Below are positions 55,666 through 64,000 of a DNA stretch of 64,000 nucleotides, piece after piece. The stretch comes from Ensifer sp. LC163 (lineage in GTDB: Bacteria; Pseudomonadota; Alphaproteobacteria; Rhizobiales; Rhizobiaceae): NCBI RefSeq assembly GCF_001695855.1, contig NZ_MBSS01000001.1:372001-436000 (forward strand). Direction: 5' to 3'. The notes under the pieces are model-generated. The model had not been told where the DNA came from and did no database searches. It saw only the letters and a program-made list of their open reading frames with translations. A program made the position numbers and the translations under genes. Numbering within the stretch: the stretch's first letter is position 1; each line of letters begins with the position of its first letter.

Positions 55666-57093
55666 ATGTACCGCGCCACATCAACCACCATGAGAACAGG
55701 TTTTATCGTGACGTCAGCGACCCGCACCGGCCTCTCGCTTCTCGCCGCAGCCGGCTTCTTCGCCGTGGATCTTGCATCCGCCTTTGCTCAGGAAGGCTAC
55801 GGTCGCAATCGCCGCGGCAATGGCGACGTGATGCTGGTGACGCCGGAAGGCGAAATTCTCGATTATATGCCAGGCTCGGACGAAGTGCGCACCATGCGTG
55901 ACCGCCGCGGCCGCACGGTGTTGGTCGACAACTGGGGCAATGTGGTCGCAACCGTCGTGCCGTCCGATGGCTATGGCGGCTATCGCCGCCAGGGCGACGT
56001 TGACGTTTACTCCAACCGCCGCAGCCGCGATCGCGGCTATGGCTATTCGGAGCCGGGCGACGTGACCGGCTCCATTCCCGATTACCGCGACCCGGCCTAT
56101 GGCGACGTGGTGCCGCCTTCCGTGGAGCGCAACGAACTACCCAACAGCCTGCCCGGCCTGATCGACGGCAGCGAACAGGCGGCGATCGACCCGCAGTATG
56201 AGCAGCCGCTGAGGCAATCCATGCCGCCGGCCATGTCGGTCAAGTCCAAGTCGCGCGCCGAAATCACCGCGTTGCAGGTGTTCCTCGATCGCGAGGGCTT
56301 CTCGCCCGGCGTCATCGACGGCAAGATGGGCTCGAACGTCACCAAGGCGATCGAGGCCTGGCAGCAGGCAACCGGCGAAACGCTCGATCCGAACAACACC
56401 GACGACATTCTCGAGCGGCTGCGCATGAACGGCGGCCTGCCGATCACCAGCTACACGATCACGGCAGCCGACGCCGCCGGCCCCTATGTCGCCTCGATCC
56501 CCGACGATTACGCCCACAAGGCCATGCTGCCGCACATGTCCTTCACCTCAACGACGGAAATGCTCGGCGAGAAGTTTCACATGGACGAAGCCTATCTGCG
56601 CGAACTCAATCCGGGCGTCGACTTCACCATTCCAGGCACGATCATCAAGGTCATCAATCCCGGCGAAAACCGGAAGGAAAAGGTCGCGCGCATCATCGCA
56701 GACAAGGCCCGCAAGCAGGTTCTGGCCTATGATGCCGCCGGCAAGCTCGTCGCCGCCTACCCGGCTACGATCGGCTCTTCCGACACGCCTTCACCGTCGG
56801 GCACCGTCAGTGTCGAGCGCATCGCGCTCAATCCCGGCTACACCTACAACCCGAAGATCAACTTCAAGCAGGGCAACAACGACAAGATCCTGACGCTGCA
56901 GCCGGGCCCGAACGGGCCGGTCGGCACGGTCTGGATCGCGCTTTCGAGGCCGACCTATGGCATTCACGGCACGCCGGAGCCTTCGAAGATCGGCAAGACC
57001 CAGAGCCATGGCTGCGTTCGCCTGACCAACTGGGACGCCACGGAACTCGCCAAGATGGTGAGCGTCGGCGTCACGGTCGAGTTCGTCGACTGA
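55666..57093 (+). CDS. L,D-transpeptidase (YkuD/ErfK family) with peptidoglycan-binding domain
   Basis: A 475-residue periplasmic enzyme that makes 3-3 cross-links or attaches proteins to peptidoglycan. A signal peptide (LSLLAAAGFFAVDLASAFAQ) is followed by a Gly/Arg/Tyr-rich segment (about 45-130), a PG_binding_1 domain (ITALQVFLDREGFSPGVIDG, about 198-255) and the YkuD domain with the catalytic IGKTQSHGCVRLTNWD. An ATG at 55690 is a possible alternative start. Alphaproteobacteria with polar growth use several such enzymes. Confidence 0.93.
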   Translation: MYRATSTTMRTGFIVTSATRTGLSLLAAAGFFAVDLASAFAQEGYGRNRRGNGDVMLVTPEGEILDYMPGSDEVRTMRDRRGRTVLVDNWGNVVATVVPSDGYGGYRRQGDVDVYSNRRSRDRGYGYSEPGDVTGSIPDYRDPAYGDVVPPSVERNELPNSLPGLIDGSEQAAIDPQYEQPLRQSMPPAMSVKSKSRAEITALQVFLDREGFSPGVIDGKMGSNVTKAIEAWQQATGETLDPNNTDDILERLRMNGGLPITSYTITAADAAGPYVASIPDDYAHKAMLPHMSFTSTTEMLGEKFHMDEAYLRELNPGVDFTIPGTIIKVINPGENRKEKVARIIADKARKQVLAYDAAGKLVAAYPATIGSSDTPSPSGTVSVERIALNPGYTYNPKINFKQGNNDKILTLQPGPNGPVGTVWIALSRPTYGIHGTPEPSKIGKTQSHGCVRLTNWDATELAKMVSVGVTVEFVD

Positions 57094-57387
57094 CGCGTCG
57101 TATCTGACCGATGTCGAAGCCGATCGGCGCCTGAGCGTATGAGCGGGGCGGAAGCCATCGACACGCACCCGCCGGAATCCCGGTCGAATTCATTGAAATC
57201 GTAGCATTTTATGGTTCCGATCACCCAATTGGGGGAGTGACACCGGCACGCCCCCAACTGAAAATGATCCTGTCTGATCAAGCGCGTCATCGGTCAGGCA
57301 ATTTTCATCGGAACCCATAGGGCCGGTACGGCGGACCACCGTCCTGGCAAAGACATTTAAACCCGACTACTCCACCGACACGACCCA

Positions 57388-57425
57388 GACCGCGGCCGCC
57401 CACGAACCGGCTGCGGTCATTTTTT
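57388..57425 (+). terminator. Intrinsic terminator
   Basis: An 11-bp stem with one mismatch (GACCGCGGCCG and CGGCTGCGGTC) is followed by ATTTTTTG on the plus strand. It lies about 300 bases past the L,D-transpeptidase and 135 bases before the next gene. Confidence 0.72.
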
Positions 57426-57468
57426 GCGGCCCCCAGCACCACGTCGTGAGGCGCGCGGCCTTCATGAC

Positions 57469-57489
57469 CTCATGAAACATTGTCATGAG
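57469..57489 (+). promoter_or_regulatory. Operator-like palindrome upstream of the FAD oxidoreductase
   Basis: CTCATGA/TCATGAG with a 7-base spacer lies about 70 bases before the start codon, a usual place for an operator. No regulator gene is adjacent. Confidence 0.4.
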
Positions 57490-57560
57490 AAATTTCGAGG
57501 CGATGGTCCTATCACTTGGACACCTCCAAATTTCAGGCCCTTACCGAAGGAATGTCCGCG

Positions 57561-58850
57561 ATGGCGACCGAGCGCACCCTGCCCAACCTCTGGCATGCGA
57601 CGGCACCGGCAGCGCCGGATACGCGTCCGCTCACCCGTGACCTGGCGACGGATGTCGCCATCATCGGCGGCGGCTTCACCGGTCTTTCGGCAGCGCTTCA
57701 TCTCGCCGAAAAGGGCGTCAAGGCGACGGTGATCGAGGCGAAGATGATCGGCTTCGGCGGCTCCGGCCGCAATGTCGGCCTCGTCAATGCCGGCATGTGG
57801 GTGAAGCCGGACGACCTGATCGCAACGCTCGGTGCCGAGGCCGGCAACCGCCTGCTCGGCGAACTCGGCGACGGCCCGGCAATGGTTTACGCGCTTGTGG
57901 AGAAACACGGCATTTCCTGCGAAGCGGTTCGCAACGGCACCCTGCACATGGCCGTCGGCGCCGAGGGGGTGAAGGATATCCGCGACCGCGAAGCCCAGTG
58001 GAAGAAACGCGGCGCGCCGGTCGAGGTTCTCTCGGCCGAGCGGGCGGCCGCGCTCTCGGGCGCCGAAGGTTTCTCCGGCGCGCTTCTCGATCGCCGTGCC
58101 GGCACGATCCAGCCGCTTGCCTATGCGCGCGGCCTTGCTCGTACGGCCCTTGCCGCCGGTGCCGAGATCTATACGGACACTGCGCTCGTCGGCGCCGAAC
58201 GCAAGGGCGAGACCTGGGTGCTCAGGGCTGGTGAGAATACCGTCAGAGCCAAGCAGGTGATCCTCGCCACCAATGCCTATGGCGGCATGTTCGCGCAGAC
58301 GCCATGGCAGGAGCATACGCGGGAACTGACGATCCTTCCCTACTTCCAGTTCGCCACCAATCCGCTGCCGGAGACGGTCGCGAGCCGCATCCTGCCGGAG
58401 CGCCAGGGCACGTGGGATACCGGCCTCGTCATGACCTCCTTCCGCATGGACCAGCAGAACCGCCTGATCTTCGGCTCGATCGGCCGGCTGGACGCGGTGG
58501 CCGAGGGCACCCACCGTGCCTTTGCCGCCCGCTCCGTGCGCAAGCTTTTCCCCTATATCGGCGATTTCCGCTTCGAATACTGGTGGGACGGCCGCATCGG
58601 CATGACCACCAACAACCTGCCGGCCATGCATACGCTGGCGCCGAACGTCGTCTCGGTCAGCGGTTACAACGGCCGCGGCATCGCCCCCGGCACCGTCTTC
58701 GGCAAGGCGCTCGCCAACCACGTCACCGGCCAGGCCTCGGCGATCCCGCTTGCCGAAACGCCCGTCACCCCCGACGCCTGGCGCAACGTCAAATCGGCCT
58801 TCTACCATGTCGGAGCGCAGGCCAAGCACCTGGTCGACCGCCGCTTCTGA
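57561..58850 (+). CDS. FAD-dependent oxidoreductase, DAO family (PuuB-like)
   Basis: A 429-residue flavoprotein. The Rossmann motif is VAIIGGGFTGLSAALHLAEK, followed by the family sequence GFGGSGRNVGLVNAGMW and the C-terminal FAD motif SGYNGRGIAPGTVFGKALA. This pattern is that of gamma-glutamylputrescine oxidase (PuuB) and related amine oxidases; the substrate is not certain. I choose the ATG at 57561 with AAGGA nine bases upstream over an ATG at 57552 and a TTG at 57516. Confidence 0.88.
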   Translation: MATERTLPNLWHATAPAAPDTRPLTRDLATDVAIIGGGFTGLSAALHLAEKGVKATVIEAKMIGFGGSGRNVGLVNAGMWVKPDDLIATLGAEAGNRLLGELGDGPAMVYALVEKHGISCEAVRNGTLHMAVGAEGVKDIRDREAQWKKRGAPVEVLSAERAAALSGAEGFSGALLDRRAGTIQPLAYARGLARTALAAGAEIYTDTALVGAERKGETWVLRAGENTVRAKQVILATNAYGGMFAQTPWQEHTRELTILPYFQFATNPLPETVASRILPERQGTWDTGLVMTSFRMDQQNRLIFGSIGRLDAVAEGTHRAFAARSVRKLFPYIGDFRFEYWWDGRIGMTTNNLPAMHTLAPNVVSVSGYNGRGIAPGTVFGKALANHVTGQASAIPLAETPVTPDAWRNVKSAFYHVGAQAKHLVDRRF

Positions 58851-59215
58851 GCGGTTTCGTCGCCGTGCGGCGCGGCCGGAACGTTGACGGTCTTGAACGC
58901 CATCGCTCAATGCAGACGCGCGTTGAGCCGCAGATTGCGCCCCACTCTCACCGTCATCCTCGGGCTTGACCCGAGGATCCAGGGTCCGCAACGCGAAATG
59001 ATCATCTGTCATCGTACAGGTGAAGCGCTGGATCCTCGGGTCAAGCCCGAGGATGACGCGTGGAGTGGTCATGCTCGAGGGGACGAGCCGAGCGGTGCCC
59101 CCCTACGGCGGGCAGAGAGGTCAAGCCTGATGGTGGCGACCGCGGACGTCGAGGCGCACCACGAATTTCACCGCCGATCCAGATGCGCTCGTGAGACCTG
59201 GCAACAAAAAAGCAA
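58851..59215. other. Gene-free stretch between convergent genes
   Basis: About 365 bases, dominated by the long palindrome at 58953-59057. Peptides read through it are repeat-derived and not genes. Confidence 0.6.
58953..59057. repeat. Long palindromic repeat (GTCATCCTCG..type), copy 3
   Basis: Arms GTCATCCTCGGGCTTGACCC and GGGTCAAGCCCGAGGATGAC are perfect complements, extending to about 28 bases each (through GAGGATCCAG/CTGGATCCTC) with a 48-base centre. Longest and best conserved of the three copies in the window. Confidence 0.82.
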
Positions 59216-59242
59216 CGCCCCGGACCGTGATGATCCGGGGCG
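59216..59242 (-). terminator. Intrinsic terminator of the chemoreceptor gene
   Basis: CGCCCCGGA/TCCGGGGCG (9-bp perfect stem, 9-nt loop) followed on the minus strand by TTGCTTTTTTG, 28 bases past the stop codon. Confidence 0.82.
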
Positions 59243-59269
59243 CTGTCGGTCATGCTGCGATACGCGGGC

Positions 59270-60790
59270 TCAGGCCGCGCGGCGGTAGCCCGACGCCGTA
59301 CCAACGTGAACCTGGGTGGACGTCTGGAACGCCTTCAGCTTCAGCGCGATCTGCTCCGATTCAACCGTCAGCGCCTGGCTGGCGGCATTGGCCTCTTCGA
59401 CCATGGCGGCGTTCTGCTGGGTGATCTGGTCCATCTGGGCGATTGCCGTGTTGACCGCCTGCAGGCCGGTTGCCTGCTCGGCAGTGCTGGCGCGGATGGA
59501 ACCGAAGACCGAGCTGACTTCGACCACCTGCGAGACGATCTGCTGCAGCGACTGGGCAACCTGGTTGACCGAGTTGACACCGTCATCCACCTGGCCGCGC
59601 GACTTGGCGATCAGCCCCTGGATGTCCTTGGCCGCATCGGCGCAGCGCTGGGCGAGCGCCCGCACTTCCGAGGCGACGACGGCAAAGCCCCTGCCCGCCT
59701 CGCCGGCACGCGCCGCCTCGATGCCGGCGTTGAGCGCCAGCAGATTGGTCTGGAAGGCGATCTCGTCGATGACGTCGACGATGCGGGCAATGCTTGCCGA
59801 CGACGTCTGGATTTCCTGCATCACCTCGATCGCGTGGGTGACGATCTCGCCGCTCTGCTCGGCGTTGGCGCGGGCAGCAATCACCGTCGAGTTCGCCTGG
59901 TCGGCGCCCTCGGCGGTCTGCTTGACCGTGCGCGTCACCTGTTCGACGGCAGCAGCCGTCTCTTCCAAATTGGCCGCCTGGCGCTCGGTACGCTTGGCGA
60001 GATCGTCGGCTGCTGCCGCAATCTCCTTGGCGCTCATGTGGATCTGGCTGGCGCCGGCCTCGATGCCACCGATCGCGCGGGCAAGCTCGCTGATCGCATG
60101 GTTGAAGTTTTCGCCGAGTTCCTCGTAAGCGACAGGCAGATCGGCGGCGATGCGCGCCGTCAGGTCGCCGTCGGAGATCTTCTTGAGGGCGACGCCGAAG
60201 GTCTGGCTGACGAGCTTGCGCTCGGTTGCCAGCACCTCTTCCTGCACCGCGCGCTGCTTCGTCACATCGGAAGCGTCCATATAGACCGAGATCGACAGGT
60301 CCATGTCGAGGAACATGCCCTTGACGAGGCTCGAGAGCATCGCGCTCATCTCTTCCGCCGAGGTCGTCTGGCGCGAGAACAGGCCGCCCTTCGGCCAATG
60401 CGCCCTAACGATTTCGGTGATGAGGTGCTCGGCGATCAGCGCGTAGCCGCCGATATACCAGCGCGGCTCGAGGCCGATGCGGGCGTGAACCTGGCCGATG
60501 GTGCGCACCTTCGCGCCATATTCGTCGTTGAAATTGGCGTCGGCGATATTCGCCCAATGACCGACCTGCGCACCCTTGGCGCGGTTGATGTGCGCATCCG
60601 ACGAGAAGAAGCGGTTCGTCTCCGGCGTCTTCTTGACCCTGGCGTAGAATCTGTCGAGCGCCGGCGCCAGTTCCTTCTCCAGGATCGGCTTCAGGGCCTT
60701 CAGGCTCGTCTTGGCTGCATCATCAAGCGCCATGAAATTGAGACGACCGGCAATGTCTTCCTTGCCGGCAGCGACGTGTTCCGTTTTCAT
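59270..60790 (-). CDS. Soluble globin-coupled methyl-accepting chemotaxis protein
   Basis: A 506-residue aerotaxis-type receptor without membrane helices. The N-terminal globin-sensor domain (about 15-175) carries the proximal heme histidine at His102 in [16 protein letters not shown], the HemAT signature. A HAMP-like stretch ([19 protein letters not shown], about 205-225) leads to the methyl-accepting coiled coil with the conserved hairpin [20 protein letters not shown]. It lacks an obvious C-terminal CheR-binding pentapeptide. It probably senses oxygen in the cytosol. ATG at 60790 follows GGGAAG. The nearest co-directional gene is the ParA-like gene upstream. Confidence 0.92.
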   Translation of the reverse strand: MKTEHVAAGKEDIAGRLNFMALDDAAKTSLKALKPILEKELAPALDRFYARVKKTPETNRFFSSDAHINRAKGAQVGHWANIADANFNDEYGAKVRTIGQVHARIGLEPRWYIGGYALIAEHLITEIVRAHWPKGGLFSRQTTSAEEMSAMLSSLVKGMFLDMDLSISVYMDASDVTKQRAVQEEVLATERKLVSQTFGVALKKISDGDLTARIAADLPVAYEELGENFNHAISELARAIGGIEAGASQIHMSAKEIAAAADDLAKRTERQAANLEETAAAVEQVTRTVKQTAEGADQANSTVIAARANAEQSGEIVTHAIEVMQEIQTSSASIARIVDVIDEIAFQTNLLALNAGIEAARAGEAGRGFAVVASEVRALAQRCADAAKDIQGLIAKSRGQVDDGVNSVNQVAQSLQQIVSQVVEVSSVFGSIRASTAEQATGLQAVNTAIAQMDQITQQNAAMVEEANAASQALTVESEQIALKLKAFQTSTQVHVGTASGYRRAA

Positions 60791-61006
60791 GCGCGACTTC
60801 CCTGCATGCTCTTGCTGGATCATGGAAACTGGACGGGAGACCAAGCGAAAAAGGTCGAATCCACAATCATTGCCGCAATCATGGCGGCTACCCGCACCTC
60901 GGCAAACCGCCATGAGGTGCAATCACTTTCCACCAGCACTGGTATAAGCCCATGGTAAAGGAAGCCTTACGGGCGACAGCCTTTTCGGGAAGTGCGCAAC
61001 GCGATT

Positions 61007-61038
61007 CAACCGGAACTGACGAACGTCAATTCCGGTTG
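61007..61038. promoter_or_regulatory. Hairpin between parA-like gene and chemoreceptor
   Basis: CAACCGGAA..TGAC pairs with GTCA..TTCCGGTTG (one mismatch, GAAC loop). It lies past the ParA-like stop codon but no T-run follows on the minus strand, so termination is uncertain. Confidence 0.45.
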
Positions 61039-61079
61039 CGAGAGGTTTTCAAACAGTGACGTCGAGCACAGACCTTTGA

Positions 61080-61799
61080 TCAGGCCGCGCGCCGCGTCGC
61101 CCAGGACGGCGCACGCGAGGCCCAGGAGCGGCGTGCCCTCACCGGCGTCAGGGCCTGCACTTCCTTGGCAAGCGCAGCTGCATTTTCGCGGGCCTTGTCG
61201 AGGTTGCTGACGCGGGTCGCATCCATCGACTGCAGCGTTCCGCCGCAGTCGAAGATCTCGCGATAGGCAACGCGTTCGACGATCGGCGTGTCAAGCACGG
61301 CAACGCCACGCGAGGCAAGCAGCGTCTTGATGGTCTGCAGCGCCCGCGTCGTCACCAGCGAATTGACGCGGGTGAGCACGACGGAATGGTTGATGCGTAC
61401 CCGCGCCCTGTCCTCGATCTGGCGGATGAGCTCGAGGATCTGCACGGCGCCGCGCGCATCCATGGCGCAGCCCTGCACCGGGATCAGCACCTGGTCGGAA
61501 AGGGCGAGCGCCAACGCGACGATCTGATCCTTGGCACCGGCGAGATCGATGATGATGTAGTCGGCCTCATCCTTCATTTCCCGGATATGACATTCCAGCG
61601 ATGCCGGGGTGATATGCGAAATGACGGAGAGATTGGCGATCTGGCCGGAGTTTTCCGCCCAACTGGTGATCCAACGCTGCGGATCGGCATCGAGGACCAC
61701 GACGCGGTGTCCCTGTCTCGCCAGTTCCGTCGACAGGATCAGCGCCGCCGTCGTCTTGCCCGCGCCGCCCTTTGCATTGGCGAATGTGATGACCGCCAT
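61080..61799 (-). CDS. Orphan ParA-family ATPase
   Basis: A 239-residue deviant-Walker P-loop ATPase: ITFANAKGGAGKTTAALILS has both signature lysines, followed by VVLDADPQRW and DYIIIDLAGA. No ParB gene or parS-like sites are adjacent, so it is not a normal partition pair. Orphan ParAs position other cargo such as chemotaxis arrays, carboxysomes or flagella. The nearest downstream gene is a soluble chemoreceptor. The ATG at 61799 has GAGG six bases upstream. The C-terminal 20 residues are Arg/Ser/Ala-rich and unlike typical ParA. Confidence 0.88.
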   Translation of the reverse strand: MAVITFANAKGGAGKTTAALILSTELARQGHRVVVLDADPQRWITSWAENSGQIANLSVISHITPASLECHIREMKDEADYIIIDLAGAKDQIVALALALSDQVLIPVQGCAMDARGAVQILELIRQIEDRARVRINHSVVLTRVNSLVTTRALQTIKTLLASRGVAVLDTPIVERVAYREIFDCGGTLQSMDATRVSNLDKARENAAALAKEVQALTPVRARRSWASRAPSWATRRAA

Positions 61800-61962
61800 C
61801 TTATTCCTCATTTTCTGCTCTGTTCCCGCGCCCTGCCCGACCGACGCGTCGAGCGAGCAGTGCCGCTTAATAGAACCTTTCAGAACATGGTTAACGAATT
61901 GGAAATTTTCGCTGGCGAAGATTAATACCGCCCTGCCCGATCCGCTGGCAGAACGCGAAAAA

Positions 61963-61989
61963 GCCCGGAAAACCAAGGGTCTTCCGGGC
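61963..61989 (-). terminator. Intrinsic terminator of the alcohol dehydrogenase gene
   Basis: GCCCGGAA/TTCCGGGC (8-bp stem, 11-nt loop) followed on the minus strand by CTTTTTCG, 46 bases past the stop codon. Confidence 0.78.
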
Positions 61990-62034
61990 CGACGAAAATT
62001 AACGGTCAGATGCTCCTAGGCAATACGCCTGTGC

Positions 62035-63180
62035 TCAGATGCACTCCTTGAACAGCTTCTTGGCCGCATCGAGCGTCAGCTCGACCGGGTTGCCGCCGGC
62101 CGTCGGGTCGACGATCGCCATTTCCGACATCTCGTCGATGCGGTCGGTGCCGACGCCGAGTGCGGAGAGTTTGTCGGGAACGCCGAGTTCTTTGCGCAGC
62201 TTCAGCACGTAGTCGTAAAAACCGTCGAACCCGCCGGAGATCCCGAGATAGGCGGCAGCCCGTACGATCTTGTCCTCGATCGCGGAGCGGTTGAAGCGCA
62301 GCACCGGCGGCATGACCACGGCATTGGTCATGCCATGATGGGTGTTGTAGATCGCGCCGACCGGATGGGAGAGCGAGTGGATGGCGCCGAGCCCCTTCTG
62401 GAAGGCGACAGCGCCCATGGCGGCCGCGCTCATCATGTTGGCGCGAGCCTCGATATCGGTCCCGTCCTTGTAGGCGCGCGGCAGATATTCCTTGACCAGC
62501 CGCATGCCCTCAAGCGCGATGCCGGCCGACATCGGATGATAGAACGGCGAGGAATAGGCTTCCAGGCAATGGGCAAACGCATCCATGCCGGTGCCGGCGG
62601 TGATGACCTTCGGCATGCCGACCGTCAGTTCCGGGTCACAGATGGTAACGGCAGGCAAGAACTTCGGATGAAAGATCACCTTCTTGACGTGGCTCGCCGA
62701 GTTGGTGATGACGCTGGCGCGGCCGACTTCGGAGCCGGTGCCCGCTGTCGTTGGCACGGCGACGATCGGCGCGATGCCCTCGACGCTCGCACGGGTCCAC
62801 CAGTCGCCGACATCCTCGAAGTCCCAGACCGGGCGGCTCTGGCCGGCCATGAAGGCCACGCACTTGCCGAGGTCGAGACCCGAGCCGCCGCCGAAGGCGA
62901 CGACGCCGTCATGGTCGCCGTCCTTGAAGGCCTTCACGCCCGCGGCCAGATTGACATCGTTCGGGTTCGGGTCGACGTCGGCGAAGATCGCCCGGCCAAG
63001 GCCGTTGGCCTCGAGGATATCGAGCGCGTTCTGCGTGATCGCCATCGGCGCCAGGCCACGGTCGGTGATCAAGAGCGGCTTCTTCATGCCGGCGGCCTTG
63101 CAATGGTCGGCAAGCTCCTTGATCCGGCCGGCGCCGAACTTGATGGCGGTCGGATAGCTCCAGTTCGCGGTGATCGTCAT
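62035..63180 (-). CDS. Iron-containing alcohol dehydrogenase
   Basis: A 381-residue group III alcohol dehydrogenase. It shows the NAD-binding GGGSGLDLGK, the PTTAGTGSEV motif, and the metal-binding GTGMDAFAHCLEAY and GAIHSLSHPVGAIYNTHHG sequences with the ligand histidines. Substrate is unknown. The ATG at 63180 overlaps the stop codon of the upstream aldehyde dehydrogenase gene by 4 nt, so the two are coupled and probably act on the same alcohol-aldehyde pair. Confidence 0.93.
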   Translation of the reverse strand: MTITANWSYPTAIKFGAGRIKELADHCKAAGMKKPLLITDRGLAPMAITQNALDILEANGLGRAIFADVDPNPNDVNLAAGVKAFKDGDHDGVVAFGGGSGLDLGKCVAFMAGQSRPVWDFEDVGDWWTRASVEGIAPIVAVPTTAGTGSEVGRASVITNSASHVKKVIFHPKFLPAVTICDPELTVGMPKVITAGTGMDAFAHCLEAYSSPFYHPMSAGIALEGMRLVKEYLPRAYKDGTDIEARANMMSAAAMGAVAFQKGLGAIHSLSHPVGAIYNTHHGMTNAVVMPPVLRFNRSAIEDKIVRAAAYLGISGGFDGFYDYVLKLRKELGVPDKLSALGVGTDRIDEMSEMAIVDPTAGGNPVELTLDAAKKLFKECI

Positions 63181-64000
63181 GCGGTGACTTTCTTCAGATG
63201 GTAGGATTTCGGACGGGTAAGGTTCTGGAAGCCGATGACCGAAAGCGAGCCGCCGCGGCCGGTTTCCTTGACGCCGGTCCAGCACAATGCCGGATCGAGG
63301 TAGTCGGCGCGGTTCATGAACACGGTGCCGGTTTCGAGATCGCGGCCGATGCGCGAGGCGCGGTCAGCATCCTGGGTCCACAGCGACACGGTGAGCCCGT
63401 ATTGGCAATCGTTCATCAGCTCGATCGCCTGGCTGTCGCTCTTCACCTTCATGATGCCGACGGCCGGGCCGAAGGTTTCCTCGCGCATGAAGGCCATGGA
63501 GTGATCGACATCGACCAGCACCTGCGGCGCGAGATAGGCGCCGCCGTCGTCCTGCGGAAACAGTTTTGGGTCGACCAGCGCCTTGGCGCCCTTCGAGATC
63601 GCATCGCTGATCTGCTCGCGAACGGTTGCGGCGAAGCGCTTGTGCGCCATCGGTCCAAGCGTCGTTTCCGGATCGAGCGGATCGCCGAGCTTGTAGTTCG
63701 ACACCCAGGCGACCGACTTCTCGACGAAGGCGTCATAGAGCGATTCATGCACATAGATGCGCTCGATGCCGCAGCAGCATTGGCCGGAATTGAAGGTGGC
63801 GCCATCCATCAGCGTGTCAACGGCCGCATCGAGATCGGCGTCTTCCATGACGTAGCCAGGATCCTTGCCGCCGAGTTCGAGGCCGAGACCGGTAAAGGTT
63901 CCGGCAGCCGCGCGTTCGATCGACCGGCCGCCTTCGACCGAACCGGTGAAGTTGATGAAGTCGAAGCTCTTGGCCGCGATCAAGGCTGCCGTCGTCTCAT
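63177..64000 (-). CDS. Aldehyde dehydrogenase (partial, N-terminus outside window)
   Basis: The C-terminal about 274 residues of an NAD(P)-dependent aldehyde dehydrogenase. Visible are the nucleotide-loop end FINFTGSVEGGRSIERAA, the catalytic glutamate in LELGGKDPGYV, the catalytic cysteine region NSGQCCCGIERIYV and the C-terminal EETFGPAVGIMKV. The frame runs off the right edge, so the start is not seen; full-length relatives have about 460-500 residues. It is coupled to the iron alcohol dehydrogenase downstream. Confidence 0.94.
   Translation of the reverse strand, partial: ETTAALIAAKSFDFINFTGSVEGGRSIERAAAGTFTGLGLELGGKDPGYVMEDADLDAAVDTLMDGATFNSGQCCCGIERIYVHESLYDAFVEKSVAWVSNYKLGDPLDPETTLGPMAHKRFAATVREQISDAISKGAKALVDPKLFPQDDGGAYLAPQVLVDVDHSMAFMREETFGPAVGIMKVKSDSQAIELMNDCQYGLTVSLWTQDADRASRIGRDLETGTVFMNRADYLDPALCWTGVKETGRGGSLSVIGFQNLTRPKSYHLKKVTA

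Larger units (their letters stand above)
57094..57560. other. Intergenic region with two hairpins
   Basis: About 470 bases with no supported gene. TTGGGGG/CCCCCAA (57229-57257) forms a first hairpin, with AAAATG after it on the plus strand. A second, stronger terminator is at 57388-57425. The roughly 300-base distance from the transpeptidase stop to that terminator leaves room for a long 3' untranslated region or a small RNA. Confidence 0.5.

Noticed and set aside
60935-60955. TGGTATAAGCCC resembling the right edge of the 33132-33306 element
   Set aside because: Only about 12 bases match and no inverted partner is nearby. It may be chance or a relic, but there is not enough to call it.

Overview
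The window is a GC-rich (roughly 60%) alphaproteobacterial chromosome segment. Gene content, gene order and repeats point to Rhizobiaceae, most likely Sinorhizobium/Ensifer: a dcw cluster with a 590-residue FtsZ, aqpZ inside that cluster, PPi-dependent phosphofructokinase, the betaine-lipid genes btaA-btaB, an ArsR-methyltransferase regulator (SahR type) with metF, and palindromic intergenic mosaic elements resembling RIMEs. No plasmid backbone, phage, transposase or CRISPR array was seen. The species assignment is inference from synteny.

Region 1 (1-25230, almost all minus strand) is the division and cell-wall (dcw) cluster. In transcription order it runs mraZ, rsmH, ftsL, ftsI, murE, murF, mraY, murD, ftsW, murG, murC, murB, then an insertion (a plus-strand MFS transporter and a minus-strand aquaporin flanked by repeats), then ddl, ftsQ, ftsA, ftsZ, lpxC and bamD (cut by the window edge). 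Many junctions overlap by 4 nt (ATGA). Upstream of mraZ lie four TGGG repeats phased at exactly 10 bp, the pattern of MraZ operators. Terminators close off murB, aqpZ, ftsZ and lpxC.

Region 2 (25510-41000) holds the RNase P RNA gene, a DadA-type oxidoreductase, and many envelope enzymes: two SLT transglycosylases, an AmpD-like amidase, a GH25 muramidase and an MltB-type transglycosylase. It also holds a TerB-DnaJ protein, pfp, a LysE exporter with a terminator-like leader, a serine hydrolase, a GGDEF protein with a broken EAL domain, and btaA-btaB.

Region 3 (41000-49000) has a DMT permease, a 25-codon membrane microprotein gene followed by a strong terminator, an ArsR/SRPBCC/small-membrane-protein operon with a perfect operator palindrome, a YdeI/DUF1801 protein, the sahR-metF operon with its own operator, and ettA.

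Region 4 (49000-64000) is metabolic and accessory: a T2-type ribonuclease with an altered active site, an alpha/beta hydrolase, a DMT permease with a ThDP enzyme, a cupin, a DUF442-type phosphatase-like protein, a DUF4432 mutarotase-like protein, an L,D-transpeptidase, a second FAD oxidoreductase, a soluble globin-coupled chemoreceptor near an orphan ParA, and an iron-ADH/aldehyde dehydrogenase pair (the latter cut by the window end).

The non-coding DNA is rich in mobile-looking palindromes: four copies of a two-palindrome RIME-like element (one encoding the last nine residues and stop of aqpZ), a 175-bp element with 31-bp terminal inverted repeats inserted exactly at a stop codon, three copies of a long palindrome, and a triple-hairpin mosaic. 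I found no clear multi-gene system of an unknown kind. The best candidates for undescribed biology are the 25-aa microprotein locus, the LysE leader and the repeat-derived aquaporin tail.
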